Assembly: GCF_003330765.1 (NCBI RefSeq)
Contig: NZ_CP024903.1
Span: 1,736,001-1,800,000 of the forward strand
Reading direction: 5' to 3'
DNA length: 64,000 bases
Origin: Burkholderia pyrrocinia
GTDB lineage: Bacteria > Pseudomonadota > Gammaproteobacteria > Burkholderiales > Burkholderiaceae
Within the stretch, counting starts at the first letter, position 1. Each line of letters starts with the position of its first letter. The position numbers and the translations under genes were made by a program. Shown in pieces: positions 56,149-64,000 of this stretch. The notes beneath the pieces were generated by a model that did no database searches, was not told the DNA's origin, and saw only the letters and a list, made by a program, of their open reading frames with translations.

Positions 56149-56221
56149 GACGAAATCGGCATAGCGCGAAGCGCCCGTCGCGCGCCGCGCGGCCGCTGTG
56201 CCGATTTCGTCATTTTGCCCC
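56149..56221. promoter_or_regulatory. Inverted operator pair in the divergent hydroxyproline promoter
   Basis: GACGAAATCGGCA (56149-56161) and its exact complement TGCCGATTTCGTC (56209-56221) lie 60 bp apart (about six helical turns) in the 250-base gap between the two divergent units. Such spacing suits a looping or tetrameric regulator. No regulator gene for the cluster is seen in this window. Confidence 0.7.
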
Positions 56222-56317
56222 GCGATACGACTCAAGCGTGATGGGCATTTGCGCGGCGATACTGGTTGCCACACCGACACACCTGTCGGCCGACCGATAC
56301 GAACGTAGGAGATTTCA

Positions 56318-57238
56318 GTGAGCCGAAACGCCATTAAGTGGACCGGGGTTTTCCCGGCCGTCAGCACCCAGTTCAAGCCGGACTTTTCCCTCGACATCGA
56401 CGCCACGCATCGCGTGGTGAAGAACCTGGTGAACGACGGCGTGTCGGGCCTCGTGGTTTGCGGCACGGTCGGCGAAAACACATCGCTGTCGACGAGCGAG
56501 AAGCTCCAGGTGATCGAGGCCGCACGCGACGCGGCCGGCGGCAAGATTCCGGTGATCGCCGGCATCGCCGAATTCACGACCGAATTCGCACGCAACACGG
56601 TGCGTGAAGCCCAGCGCGTCGGCGTCGACGGCGTGATGGTGATGCCCGCGCTCGTCTACTCGGCAAAGCCGCACGAAACCGCCGCGCACTTCCGCGCGGT
56701 CGCGACAAGCACCGACCTGCCGGTGATGGTCTACAACAACCCGCCGATCTACAAGAACGACGTGACGCCCGACGTGCTGATCGCGCTGCAGGATTGCGAG
56801 AACATCGTCTGCTTCAAGGATTCGTCGGGCGATACGCGCCGCTTCATCGACCTGCGCAACGCGGTCGGCGATCGCTTCGTGCTGTTCGCGGGCCTCGACG
56901 ACGTCGTGGTCGAGAGCATCGCGGTGGGCGCGGAAGGCTGGGTGTCGGGCATGTCGAATGCGTTCCCGAAGGAAGGCGAGACGCTGTTCCGCCTCGCGAA
57001 GCAGAAGCGTTTCGACGAAGCGCTCGCGCTGTACCGCTGGTTCATGCCGCTGCTGCATCTCGACGCGCGCCCCGACCTCGTGCAGTGCATCAAGCTGTGC
57101 GAAGAGCTGGTCGGCCGCGGCAGCGCGATCACGCGTCCGCCGCGCCTCGCGCTGCAGGGCGACACGCTCGCGGAAGTGAAGGCGATCGTCGCAAAGGCGC
57201 TCGAAACGCGCCCGGCGCTGCCCGACGTCGGTCTCTGA
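56318..57238 (+). CDS. lhpC: Pyrroline-4-hydroxy-2-carboxylate deaminase (DHDPS family)
   Basis: A 306-residue class I aldolase-fold lyase. Schiff-base Lys167 (IVCFKDSSGD), Tyr139 (VMVYNNPP) and the GTVGENTSLS loop are present. In this cluster it fits the deaminase that makes alpha-ketoglutarate semialdehyde. GGAGATTT precedes a GTG start. Other DHDPS-like lyases look similar; the assignment rests on context. Confidence 0.85.
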   Translation: MSRNAIKWTGVFPAVSTQFKPDFSLDIDATHRVVKNLVNDGVSGLVVCGTVGENTSLSTSEKLQVIEAARDAAGGKIPVIAGIAEFTTEFARNTVREAQRVGVDGVMVMPALVYSAKPHETAAHFRAVATSTDLPVMVYNNPPIYKNDVTPDVLIALQDCENIVCFKDSSGDTRRFIDLRNAVGDRFVLFAGLDDVVVESIAVGAEGWVSGMSNAFPKEGETLFRLAKQKRFDEALALYRWFMPLLHLDARPDLVQCIKLCEELVGRGSAITRPPRLALQGDTLAEVKAIVAKALETRPALPDVGL

Positions 57239-57249
57239 TCGACTCCCCC

Positions 57250-57355
57250 GGCGGCGGCGCACCGGCTTTCCCGGCGTGCCGCCGCCTCCGGTCCGGCATG
57301 GCCCGCGGGCCCGTTCGCACCGGCGCCAGCCCGCGCCGCTCGCGAACGGCCCGCG
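57250..57355 (+). other. Two stem-loops between deaminase and permease genes
   Basis: GGCGGCGGC pairs with GCCGCCGCC (57250-57286). A larger stem, 57304-57318 with 57342-57355, has 14 pairs and one bulge. No T tract. They may slow or stabilise the transcript between lhpC and the permease gene. Confidence 0.45.
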
Positions 57356-57467
57356 TCCCGCCCCGGTCGTTCGAACCGGGCGACGCCGGCCGGCAGGCGT
57401 GCGCGCTGCTCCGTCGGAGCGCGCGCTCATGACGCCTGCACCGACATTCCCCCCAGGAGACAAGCCC

Positions 57468-59093
57468 ATGCCAGGCCAAGGCAACGCTCACCCGTCCGTC
57501 CCGCTTTCCCGTTCCGCGCACCCCGACGCGGGTCACGGCAAGTTCAAGAAACAGTTGTCGCTGACCGATCTCACCTTCATCGGTCTCGGCGCCATTTTCG
57601 GTTCGGGCTGGCTGTTCGCCGCGAGTCACGTATCGACGATCGCAGGCCCGGCCGGCATCTTCTCGTGGCTGCTCGGCGGCTTCGCGGTGCTGCTGCTCGG
57701 CATCGTCTACTGCGAACTCGGCGCCGCGCTGCCGCGCGCCGGCGGCGTGGTCCGCTACCCGGTGTTCTCGCACGGCCCGCTGCTCGGCTATCTGATGGGC
57801 TTCATCACGCTGATCGCGTTCTCGAGCCTGATCGCGATCGAAGTCGTCGCCGCGCGCCAGTACGCGGCCGCGTGGTTTCCGGGCCTGACAGTCGTTGGGT
57901 CGAGCGACCCGACGACGCTCGGCTGGCTCGTGCAGGCCGCGCTGCTCTGCTTCTTCTTTTACCTGAACTATTCGAGCGTGAAGACGTTCGCGAAGGCGAA
58001 CAACATCATCAGCATCTTCAAGTTCATCGTGCCGCTCGCCGTGATCGGCGTGCTGTTCACGTTCTTCAAGCCCGCGAACCTGACCGTGCATGGCTTCGCG
58101 CCGTTCGGCATGCCCGGCATCGAGATGGCCGTGTCCGCGGGCGGCATCATCTTCGCGTACCTCGGGCTCACGCCGATCGTGTCGGTCGCGAGCGAGGTGC
58201 GCAATCCGCAGCGCACGATCCCGATCGCGCTGCTCCTGTCGATCCTGCTGTCGACGCTGATCTACGTGCTGCTGCAGCTCGCGTTCATCGGCAGCATCCC
58301 GACGGCCATGCTCGCCGCCGGCTGGCATGACGTGAGCAAGGCGTTCTCGCTGCCGTACCGCGACATCGCGCTCGCGCTCGGCGTCGGCTGGCTCGCGGTG
58401 ATGGTCGTCGCCGACGCGATGATCTCGCCGAGCGGCTGCGGCAACATCTACATGAACGCGACGCCGCGCGTCGTCTACGGCTGGGCGAAGACAGGCACGT
58501 TCTTCAAGGTGTTCACGCGCGTCGACGAAGCGTCGGGCATCCCGCGCGCGGGTCTGTGGCTCACGTTCGGCCTCGCGATCTTCTGGACGCTGCCGTTCCC
58601 GTCGTGGGAAGCGCTGATCAACATCGTGTCGGCCGCGCTGGTGCTGAGCTATGCGGTGGCCCCCGTGTCGGTCGCGGCACTGCGCCGCACCGCGCCCGAC
58701 CTGCCGCGGCCGTTCCGCGCGAGCGCGTTCTGCATCACCGGCCCCGCGTCGTTCGTGATCGCCGCGCTGATCGTCTACTGGTCGGGCTGGAGCACGGTGT
58801 CCTGGCTGCTCGGCCTGCAGATCGTGATGTTCGTCATCTATCTCGCGTGCCGCCGCTGGGTGCCGACCGCGCACCTGAGCCTCGCCGAACAGGTGCGCTC
58901 GTCCGCGTGGCTGATCGCGTTCTATGCGGCAATGATCGTCCTGTCGTATCTCGGCGGCTTCGGCGGCACGGGCCGGCTCGCGCATCCGTACGACACGTTC
59001 GTCGTCGCGGCCGTCGCGCTGGTCATCTACTACTGGGGCGCCAACACGGGCGTCCGCTCCGACAAGCTGCAGCTCGACGACGACGAGGACTGA
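57468..59093 (+). CDS. APC-family amino acid permease (hydroxyproline uptake)
   Basis: A 541-residue permease with about 12-14 helices. IGLGAIFGSGWLFAA is the APC helix 1 substrate motif. A long N-terminal polar tail precedes it. Position between two hydroxyproline enzymes suggests it imports hydroxyproline or proline. CAGGAGAC precedes the ATG at 57468. It ends at a strong terminator. Confidence 0.82.
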   Translation: MPGQGNAHPSVPLSRSAHPDAGHGKFKKQLSLTDLTFIGLGAIFGSGWLFAASHVSTIAGPAGIFSWLLGGFAVLLLGIVYCELGAALPRAGGVVRYPVFSHGPLLGYLMGFITLIAFSSLIAIEVVAARQYAAAWFPGLTVVGSSDPTTLGWLVQAALLCFFFYLNYSSVKTFAKANNIISIFKFIVPLAVIGVLFTFFKPANLTVHGFAPFGMPGIEMAVSAGGIIFAYLGLTPIVSVASEVRNPQRTIPIALLLSILLSTLIYVLLQLAFIGSIPTAMLAAGWHDVSKAFSLPYRDIALALGVGWLAVMVVADAMISPSGCGNIYMNATPRVVYGWAKTGTFFKVFTRVDEASGIPRAGLWLTFGLAIFWTLPFPSWEALINIVSAALVLSYAVAPVSVAALRRTAPDLPRPFRASAFCITGPASFVIAALIVYWSGWSTVSWLLGLQIVMFVIYLACRRWVPTAHLSLAEQVRSSAWLIAFYAAMIVLSYLGGFGGTGRLAHPYDTFVVAAVALVIYYWGANTGVRSDKLQLDDDED

Positions 59094-59123
59094 CGCGCCC
59101 GCGCCCTTTCGCATCATCCCTTC

Positions 59124-59156
59124 GGCCGGGCGCCCCACGCCCGGCCCCTGCTTTTT
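59124..59156 (+). terminator. Intrinsic terminator after the permease gene
   Basis: Perfect 9-bp arms GGCCGGGCG / CGCCCGGCC, 5-base loop, then CCTGCTTTTT. It may reduce expression of the next gene relative to the permease. Confidence 0.75.
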
Positions 59157-59168
59157 CCGAGGAAAACC

Positions 59169-60761
59169 ATGCAACTCACAGGTCAACTCCTGATCGGCCA
59201 GTCCGCCGTCGCCGGACAGAACGGCACCCTCCACGCGATCGCCGCCGCGACCGGCGAACGGCTCGACCCCGCTTTCGGCGGCGCGAGCCTGCACGACCTG
59301 GAAACGGCCTGCGCGCTCGCCGACGACGCGTTCGACACGTATCGCGAAACGGGTCTCGATGCGCGCGCTGCGTTTCTCGACGCGATCGGCCGCCACATCA
59401 TGGCGCTCGGCGACGACCTGGTCGAGCGCTGCGTCGCCGAAACGGGCCTGCCGCGCGCGCGCGTCGAGGGCGAGCGCGGCCGCACGGTCGGCCAGCTCGC
59501 GCTGTTCGCGTCGCTCGTGCGCGACGGCGGTTTCCTCGACGCGCGGATCGATCCGGCGCGCCCCGAGCGCAAGCCGCTGCCGCGCGTCGACCTGCGCCTG
59601 CGCAACGTCCCGGTCGGGCCCGTCGCCGTGTTCGGCGCGTCGAACTTCCCGCTCGCGTTCTCGGTCGCCGGCGGCGATACGGCATCGGCACTCGCGGCCG
59701 GCTGCCCGGTCATCGTCAAGGCGCATTCCGCGCACCCGGGCACGTCGGCGCTGGTCGGCCGTGCAATCCAGCAGGCCGCGCGCGAATGCGGGATGCCGGC
59801 CGGCGTGTTCTCGCTACTGTTCGACGCATCGCGCGAAATCGGCCAGGCGCTCGTCGCCGATCCGCGCATCAAGGCCGTCGGCTTCACCGGCTCGCGCCGC
59901 GGCGGCGTCGCGCTGATGCACATCGCGGCCACACGCCCCGAGCCGATTCCCGTCTATGCGGAAATGAGCTCGATCAATCCGGTGCTGCTGTTTCCCGCCG
60001 CGCTCGACGCGCGCCACGCTGCGATCGCGCCGCAGTTCGTCGGGTCGCTCACGCTCGGCGCCGGCCAGTTCTGCACGAACCCGGGCCTCGTGCTCGCGGT
60101 CGACGGCCCCGCGCTGCGCGCGTTCGAAGCCGCGGCGGCCGATGCCGTGCGCGCGGCGGCCGCGCAGACGATGCTGACGCCGCCCATCCACGCGAGCTAT
60201 ACGCAAGGCGTCGCGGCGCTGCGCGATCACGATGCGGTCGAACTGCTGGCGGAAGGCGCCGAAGGCGGCCGCTACCAGGCCCGCGCGGCGTTGTTCGCGA
60301 CGTCGGCCGACGCGTTCGTCGCGCACCCCGAGCTGCGCGACGAAGTGTTCGGCCCCGCGTCGCTGATCGTGCGCTGCCCGGATGCCGACACGCTGCATCG
60401 CGTGCTGAAGTCGCTCGAAGGCCAGTTGACCATCGCCGCGCATCTCGCCGACGGCGACGCGTCGCTGTTCGCCGCGCTGCGCCCGACGCTCGAGCGCAAG
60501 GCCGGCCGCATTCTCGTCAACGGCTTCGGCACGGGCGTCGAGGTCGGCCATGCGATGGTGCACGGCGGCCCGTTCCCGGCAACCTCCGACACGCGCACGA
60601 CCTCCGTCGGCGCACGCGCGATCGAGCGCTTCCTGCGCCCCGTGTCGTACCAGGACCTGCCGGACGCGCTGTTGCCGGAAGCGATCCGCAGCGGCAATCC
60701 GCTGAACGTGCCGCAGCGGATCGACGGTGTGCCCGCGCCGCGGGAGATGAACCATGTCTGA
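59169..60761 (+). CDS. Alpha-ketoglutarate semialdehyde dehydrogenase
   Basis: A 530-residue aldehyde dehydrogenase. Catalytic Cys302 ([10 protein letters not shown]) and Glu265 (AEMSSINPV) are clear. The length and N-terminus match the type III KGSADH used in hydroxyproline breakdown. It gives alpha-ketoglutarate, which enters the TCA cycle. The stop overlaps the next gene by 8 bases. Confidence 0.9.
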   Translation: MQLTGQLLIGQSAVAGQNGTLHAIAAATGERLDPAFGGASLHDLETACALADDAFDTYRETGLDARAAFLDAIGRHIMALGDDLVERCVAETGLPRARVEGERGRTVGQLALFASLVRDGGFLDARIDPARPERKPLPRVDLRLRNVPVGPVAVFGASNFPLAFSVAGGDTASALAAGCPVIVKAHSAHPGTSALVGRAIQQAARECGMPAGVFSLLFDASREIGQALVADPRIKAVGFTGSRRGGVALMHIAATRPEPIPVYAEMSSINPVLLFPAALDARHAAIAPQFVGSLTLGAGQFCTNPGLVLAVDGPALRAFEAAAADAVRAAAAQTMLTPPIHASYTQGVAALRDHDAVELLAEGAEGGRYQARAALFATSADAFVAHPELRDEVFGPASLIVRCPDADTLHRVLKSLEGQLTIAAHLADGDASLFAALRPTLERKAGRILVNGFGTGVEVGHAMVHGGPFPATSDTRTTSVGARAIERFLRPVSYQDLPDALLPEAIRSGNPLNVPQRIDGVPAPREMNHV

Positions 60762-61776
60762 GCAAACCACCGAAGTCGTCCTGTCGCTCGATGAAGTCCA
60801 CGCGCTCGCGCTGCGCGTGCTGACGCACAACGGGATGTCCGACGCGCATGCGCACGCCATCGCCAACGTGATTACGCAGGGCCAGCGCGACGAATGCCAT
60901 TCGCACGGCGTGTACCGGCTGCTCGTCTGCGTGCGATCGCTGCGCAAGGGCAAGGTCGATCCGCAAGCCGTGCCGACACTGCGCCGGCTGTCGTCGTCGA
61001 TTGTCGCGGTCGACGCGCATCGCGGCTTCTCGCTGCTGAGCTTCGAAACCGGGCTGCCCGTGCTCGTCGAGATGGCGAAGCAGCACGGGATCGCCGCGAT
61101 GGCGATCAACCACTGCTACCACTTCTCCGCGCTGTGGCCCGAAGTCGAGGCGATCGCGGCCGAGGGGCTGGTCGGCATCGCGATGAACCCGAGCCACAGC
61201 TGGGTCGCGCCGGAAGGCGGCAAGGAGCCCGTGTTCGGCACCAACCCGATCGCGTTCGCGTGGCCGCGCCCGGGCGGCGAGCCGTTCGTGTTCGATTTCG
61301 CGACGAGCGCGATCGCACGCGGCGACATCGAGCTGCACGCGAAGCAAGGCAAGGCGATTCCGCCGCACTGGGCGATCGACGCCGACGGCCAGCCGACCAC
61401 CGACCCGAAGGCCGCGCTGCAGGGCGCGATGCGCACGTTCGGCGGCCACAAGGGTTCGGCGCTCGCGGCAATGGTCGAACTGCTCGGCGGCGCGCTGATC
61501 GGCGACCTGACGAGCCGCGAGTCGATGGACTTCGACGAAGGCGTCGGCGCGACGCCGTGCCACGGTGAACTCGTGATCGCGTTCGATCCGAAGGTGTTCC
61601 TCGGCGACGATCTCGACGCCGGGCTCGCGCGCGGTGAGCGGATGTTCGAATCGATCGTCGCGCAGGGCGCGCGGCTGCCGTCGCAACGGCGCTTCGACGC
61701 CCGCGCGCGCAGCATCGCGAACGGCGTGCGGATTCCGAAGGCGCTGTACGACGAGATCCTTGCGCTGCTCGATTGA
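60754..61776 (+). CDS. Pyrroline-2-carboxylate/piperideine-2-carboxylate reductase (malate/lactate dehydrogenase fold)
   Basis: A 340-residue Ldh2-type NAD(P)H oxidoreductase: SHGVYRLLV near residue 50, [13 protein letters not shown] with a candidate catalytic His, and [15 protein letters not shown]. In hydroxyproline clusters such enzymes reduce pyrroline-2-carboxylate to L-proline, linking the 3-hydroxyproline side route. The 3-hydroxyproline dehydratase itself is not in this window. It overlaps the previous gene, so they are co-transcribed. Confidence 0.85.
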   Translation: MSEQTTEVVLSLDEVHALALRVLTHNGMSDAHAHAIANVITQGQRDECHSHGVYRLLVCVRSLRKGKVDPQAVPTLRRLSSSIVAVDAHRGFSLLSFETGLPVLVEMAKQHGIAAMAINHCYHFSALWPEVEAIAAEGLVGIAMNPSHSWVAPEGGKEPVFGTNPIAFAWPRPGGEPFVFDFATSAIARGDIELHAKQGKAIPPHWAIDADGQPTTDPKAALQGAMRTFGGHKGSALAAMVELLGGALIGDLTSRESMDFDEGVGATPCHGELVIAFDPKVFLGDDLDAGLARGERMFESIVAQGARLPSQRRFDARARSIANGVRIPKALYDEILALLD

Positions 61777-62132
61777 GCCGATGCCGGAGCGTGGGGTCGG
61801 CGGGCGTGCCGCGACGCTCGGCCGCCCGACGTTCCGCGCTGCCCGTCTCTGCGCGGGAAGACGCGCATCCGCCCCGCACCGGGTACCTGCGCAACGCATC
61901 ATCCTCTCGCCGCCCGAAACGGCCGGACCGGATCCGGCGCCCGGCTATCCGGCCCGGATTCGGGCGTGGTGCGTACTCGCGGCAAGCCCTGCGGGCACCA
62001 CGTCCCCGTGCGGTATGGGATAATCGCCCGGTTTGCCCAGGGCGCAGCTCAAGAGGTTGTTCGCACGGGCGCGAGAGGGGCCTTTATTCCCGTGCCTCCA
62101 CCCTTTTCCGCGATATTTCTTCAGCAACCACA
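61777..62132. other. Gap between the hydroxyproline cluster and ilvD
   Basis: 356 bases with no convincing gene or terminator. GC-rich at first, then more AT-rich before ilvD, where its promoter should lie. I see no leader peptide or clear attenuator. Confidence 0.5.
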
Positions 62133-63992
62133 ATGCCCACTTACCGTTCCAAAACCTCCACCGCCGGCCGCAACATGGCAGGCGCGCGCTCGCTGTGGCG
62201 CGCCACCGGCATGAAAGACGACGATTTCTCGAAGCCGATCATCGCGGTCGTCAACTCGTTCACCCAGTTCGTGCCCGGGCACGTGCACCTGAAGGATCTC
62301 GGCCAGCTCGTCGCGCGCGAGATCGAGGCCGCCGGCGGCGTCGCGAAGGAATTCAACACGATCGCGGTCGACGACGGCATCGCGATGGGCCACGACGGCA
62401 TGCTCTATTCGCTGCCGAGCCGCGACATCATCGCCGACTCGGTCGAATACATGGTGAACGCGCACTGCGCGGACGCGATGGTGTGCATCTCGAACTGCGA
62501 CAAGATCACGCCGGGGATGCTGATGGCCGCGATGCGCCTCGACATTCCGGTGATCTTCGTGTCGGGCGGCCCGATGGAAGCCGGCAAGACGCGCCTCGCG
62601 AACCCGGTCACCAAGACCCTCGAACTGAAGAAGCTCGACCTCGTCGACGCGATGGTGATCGCGGTCGACCCGTCGTATTCCGACGCCGAAGTCGCCGAAG
62701 TCGAACGCTCGGCCTGCCCGACCTGCGGTTCGTGCTCGGGCATGTTCACCGCGAACTCGATGAACTGCCTGACCGAAGCGCTCGGCCTGTCGCTGCCCGG
62801 CAACGGCACGGTGGTGGCCACGCACGCCGATCGCGAACAGCTGTTCAAGCGCGCCGGCCGCCGCATCGTCGAACTGACCCGCCAGCACTACGAGCAGGAC
62901 GATGAACGCGTGCTGCCGCGCTCGGTCGGCTTCAAGGCGTTCGAGAACGCGATGACGCTCGACATCGCAATGGGCGGTTCGACCAACACGATCCTGCACC
63001 TGCTGGCGATCGCGCAGGAAGCCGGCATCGACTTCACGATGAAGGACATCGACCGCCTGTCGCGTACCGTGCCGCAGCTGTGCAAGGTCGCGCCGAATAC
63101 GAACAAGTACCACATCGAAGACGTGCACCGCGCCGGCGGCATCATGGCGATCCTCGGCGAGCTCGAGCGCGCCGGCAAGCTGCACACCGACGTGCCGACC
63201 GTGCACGCACCGACGCTGAAGGACGCGCTGGACCAGTGGGACATCGTCCGCACGCAGGACGAAGCGGTTCGCACGTTCTACCTGGCCGGCCCGGCCGGCG
63301 TCCCGACGCAGGTCGCATTCAGCCAGGACACGCGCTGGCCGAGCCTCGACCTCGACCGCGCCGAAGGCTGCATCCGCTCGTACGAGCATGCGTTCTCGAA
63401 GGAAGGCGGCCTCGCCGTGCTGACCGGCAACATCGCGCTCGACGGCTGCGTGGTGAAGACAGCCGGCGTCGACGAGAGCATCCTCGTGTTCGAGGGCTCG
63501 GCGCACGTGACCGAATCGCAGGACGAGGCAGTCGAGAACATCCTGAACGACAAGGTCAAGGCCGGCGACGTGGTGATCGTGCGCTACGAAGGCCCGAAGG
63601 GCGGCCCCGGCATGCAGGAAATGCTCTACCCGACCAGCTACATCAAGTCGAAGGGGCTCGGCAAGGCATGCGCGTTGCTGACGGACGGCCGCTTCTCGGG
63701 CGGCACGTCGGGCCTGTCGATCGGTCACTGCTCGCCGGAAGCGGCAGCGGGCGGCGCGATCGGCCTCGTGCGCGACGGCGACAAGATCCGCATCGACATC
63801 CCGAACCGCACGATCGACGTGCTGGTGTCGGACGAGGAACTGGCGCGCCGCCGCGACGAGCAGAACGCGAAGGGCTGGAAGCCGGCGCAGCCGCGCCCGC
63901 GGAAGGTGTCCGCGGCGCTGAAGGCGTACGCGAAGCTGGTCATGTCGGCCGACAAGGGCGCTGTGCGCGACCTGTCGCTGCTCGACGACTGA
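62133..63992 (+). CDS. ilvD: Dihydroxy-acid dehydratase
   Basis: A 619-residue IlvD. It dehydrates dihydroxyisovalerate and dihydroxymethylvalerate in valine and isoleucine synthesis. Fe-S ligands are in [10 protein letters not shown] and [34 protein letters not shown] and the C-terminal beta-barrel follow. The length equals E. coli IlvD (616). The frame is open 120 codons upstream, but the family start is [10 protein letters not shown]. The gene ends 8 bases before the window edge. Confidence 0.96.
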   Translation: MPTYRSKTSTAGRNMAGARSLWRATGMKDDDFSKPIIAVVNSFTQFVPGHVHLKDLGQLVAREIEAAGGVAKEFNTIAVDDGIAMGHDGMLYSLPSRDIIADSVEYMVNAHCADAMVCISNCDKITPGMLMAAMRLDIPVIFVSGGPMEAGKTRLANPVTKTLELKKLDLVDAMVIAVDPSYSDAEVAEVERSACPTCGSCSGMFTANSMNCLTEALGLSLPGNGTVVATHADREQLFKRAGRRIVELTRQHYEQDDERVLPRSVGFKAFENAMTLDIAMGGSTNTILHLLAIAQEAGIDFTMKDIDRLSRTVPQLCKVAPNTNKYHIEDVHRAGGIMAILGELERAGKLHTDVPTVHAPTLKDALDQWDIVRTQDEAVRTFYLAGPAGVPTQVAFSQDTRWPSLDLDRAEGCIRSYEHAFSKEGGLAVLTGNIALDGCVVKTAGVDESILVFEGSAHVTESQDEAVENILNDKVKAGDVVIVRYEGPKGGPGMQEMLYPTSYIKSKGLGKACALLTDGRFSGGTSGLSIGHCSPEAAAGGAIGLVRDGDKIRIDIPNRTIDVLVSDEELARRRDEQNAKGWKPAQPRPRKVSAALKAYAKLVMSADKGAVRDLSLLDD

Positions 63993-64000
63993 CGGGGTGG

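Noticed and set aside
57304..57355. A terminator inside the hydroxyproline unit
   Set aside because: Strong hairpin but no T tract, so listed only as structure.

Overview
The window looks like a Burkholderia chromosome segment, most likely Burkholderia cepacia complex. GC is very high, third codon positions are almost always G or C, and nearly all DNA is coding. The gene content also fits a soil and rhizosphere Burkholderia: pca, gentisate and hydroxyproline catabolism, many LysR, AraC and RpiR regulators, an OmpC-type porin and a BCCT carrier. There are no rRNA, tRNA, CRISPR, IS or intact prophage genes.

Layout. 0.2-9.3 kb holds a secreted GH3 glycosidase, a YigZ/IMPACT protein, polyphosphate kinase 2, an HxlR regulator divergent from a dehalogenase-like hydrolase (with matching palindromic operators), gamma-glutamyltransferase and a DUF457-like membrane protein. 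9.5-16.3 kb holds the large helicase Lhr, an APC carrier and a HigBA-like toxin-antitoxin pair. 16.4-20.5 kb is the protocatechuate branch, pcaQ and pcaHG; between them sits a 1.5 kb block (XRE regulator plus permuted papain-like protein) bordered by two copies of the PcaQ operator/promoter module. 20.5-20.9 kb is a gap with stacked terminators and a candidate small RNA.

20.9-32.0 kb holds an AraC/hydrolase pair and an eight-gene leftward peptide-scavenging operon: rpiR, iaaA, gsiA, gsiB, gsiC, gsiD, a DmpA/BapA-type peptidase and an M55 D-aminopeptidase. It extends the E. coli iaaA-gsiABCD arrangement with two peptidases for non-standard peptides. 32.5-37.5 kb is an MFS carrier, GH31 glycosidase and porin unit. 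37.8-44.6 kb holds a BCCT transporter, a small membrane protein, a methyltransferase behind a SoxR-like box, a metallophosphoesterase lipoprotein, a MauG-like dihaem peroxidase, and a 91-residue unknown protein behind two tandem LexA boxes.

44.8-46.1 kb is a BigR-type sulfur unit (ArsR regulator, two YeeE/YedE proteins, perfect inverted-repeat operator). 46.1-52.4 kb is a complete 3-hydroxybenzoate/gentisate pathway with a divergent LysR regulator. 52.4-61.8 kb is a complete hydroxyproline pathway: epimerase, three-subunit D-hydroxyproline dehydrogenase, deaminase, permease, ketoglutarate-semialdehyde dehydrogenase and an imine reductase, around a divergent promoter with a 13-bp inverted repeat. 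ilvD closes the window.

Starts were often moved downstream of the longest open frame where a ribosome binding site, signal peptide or 4-base overlap supports it. All functions come from reading motifs and gene order; no database search was run.
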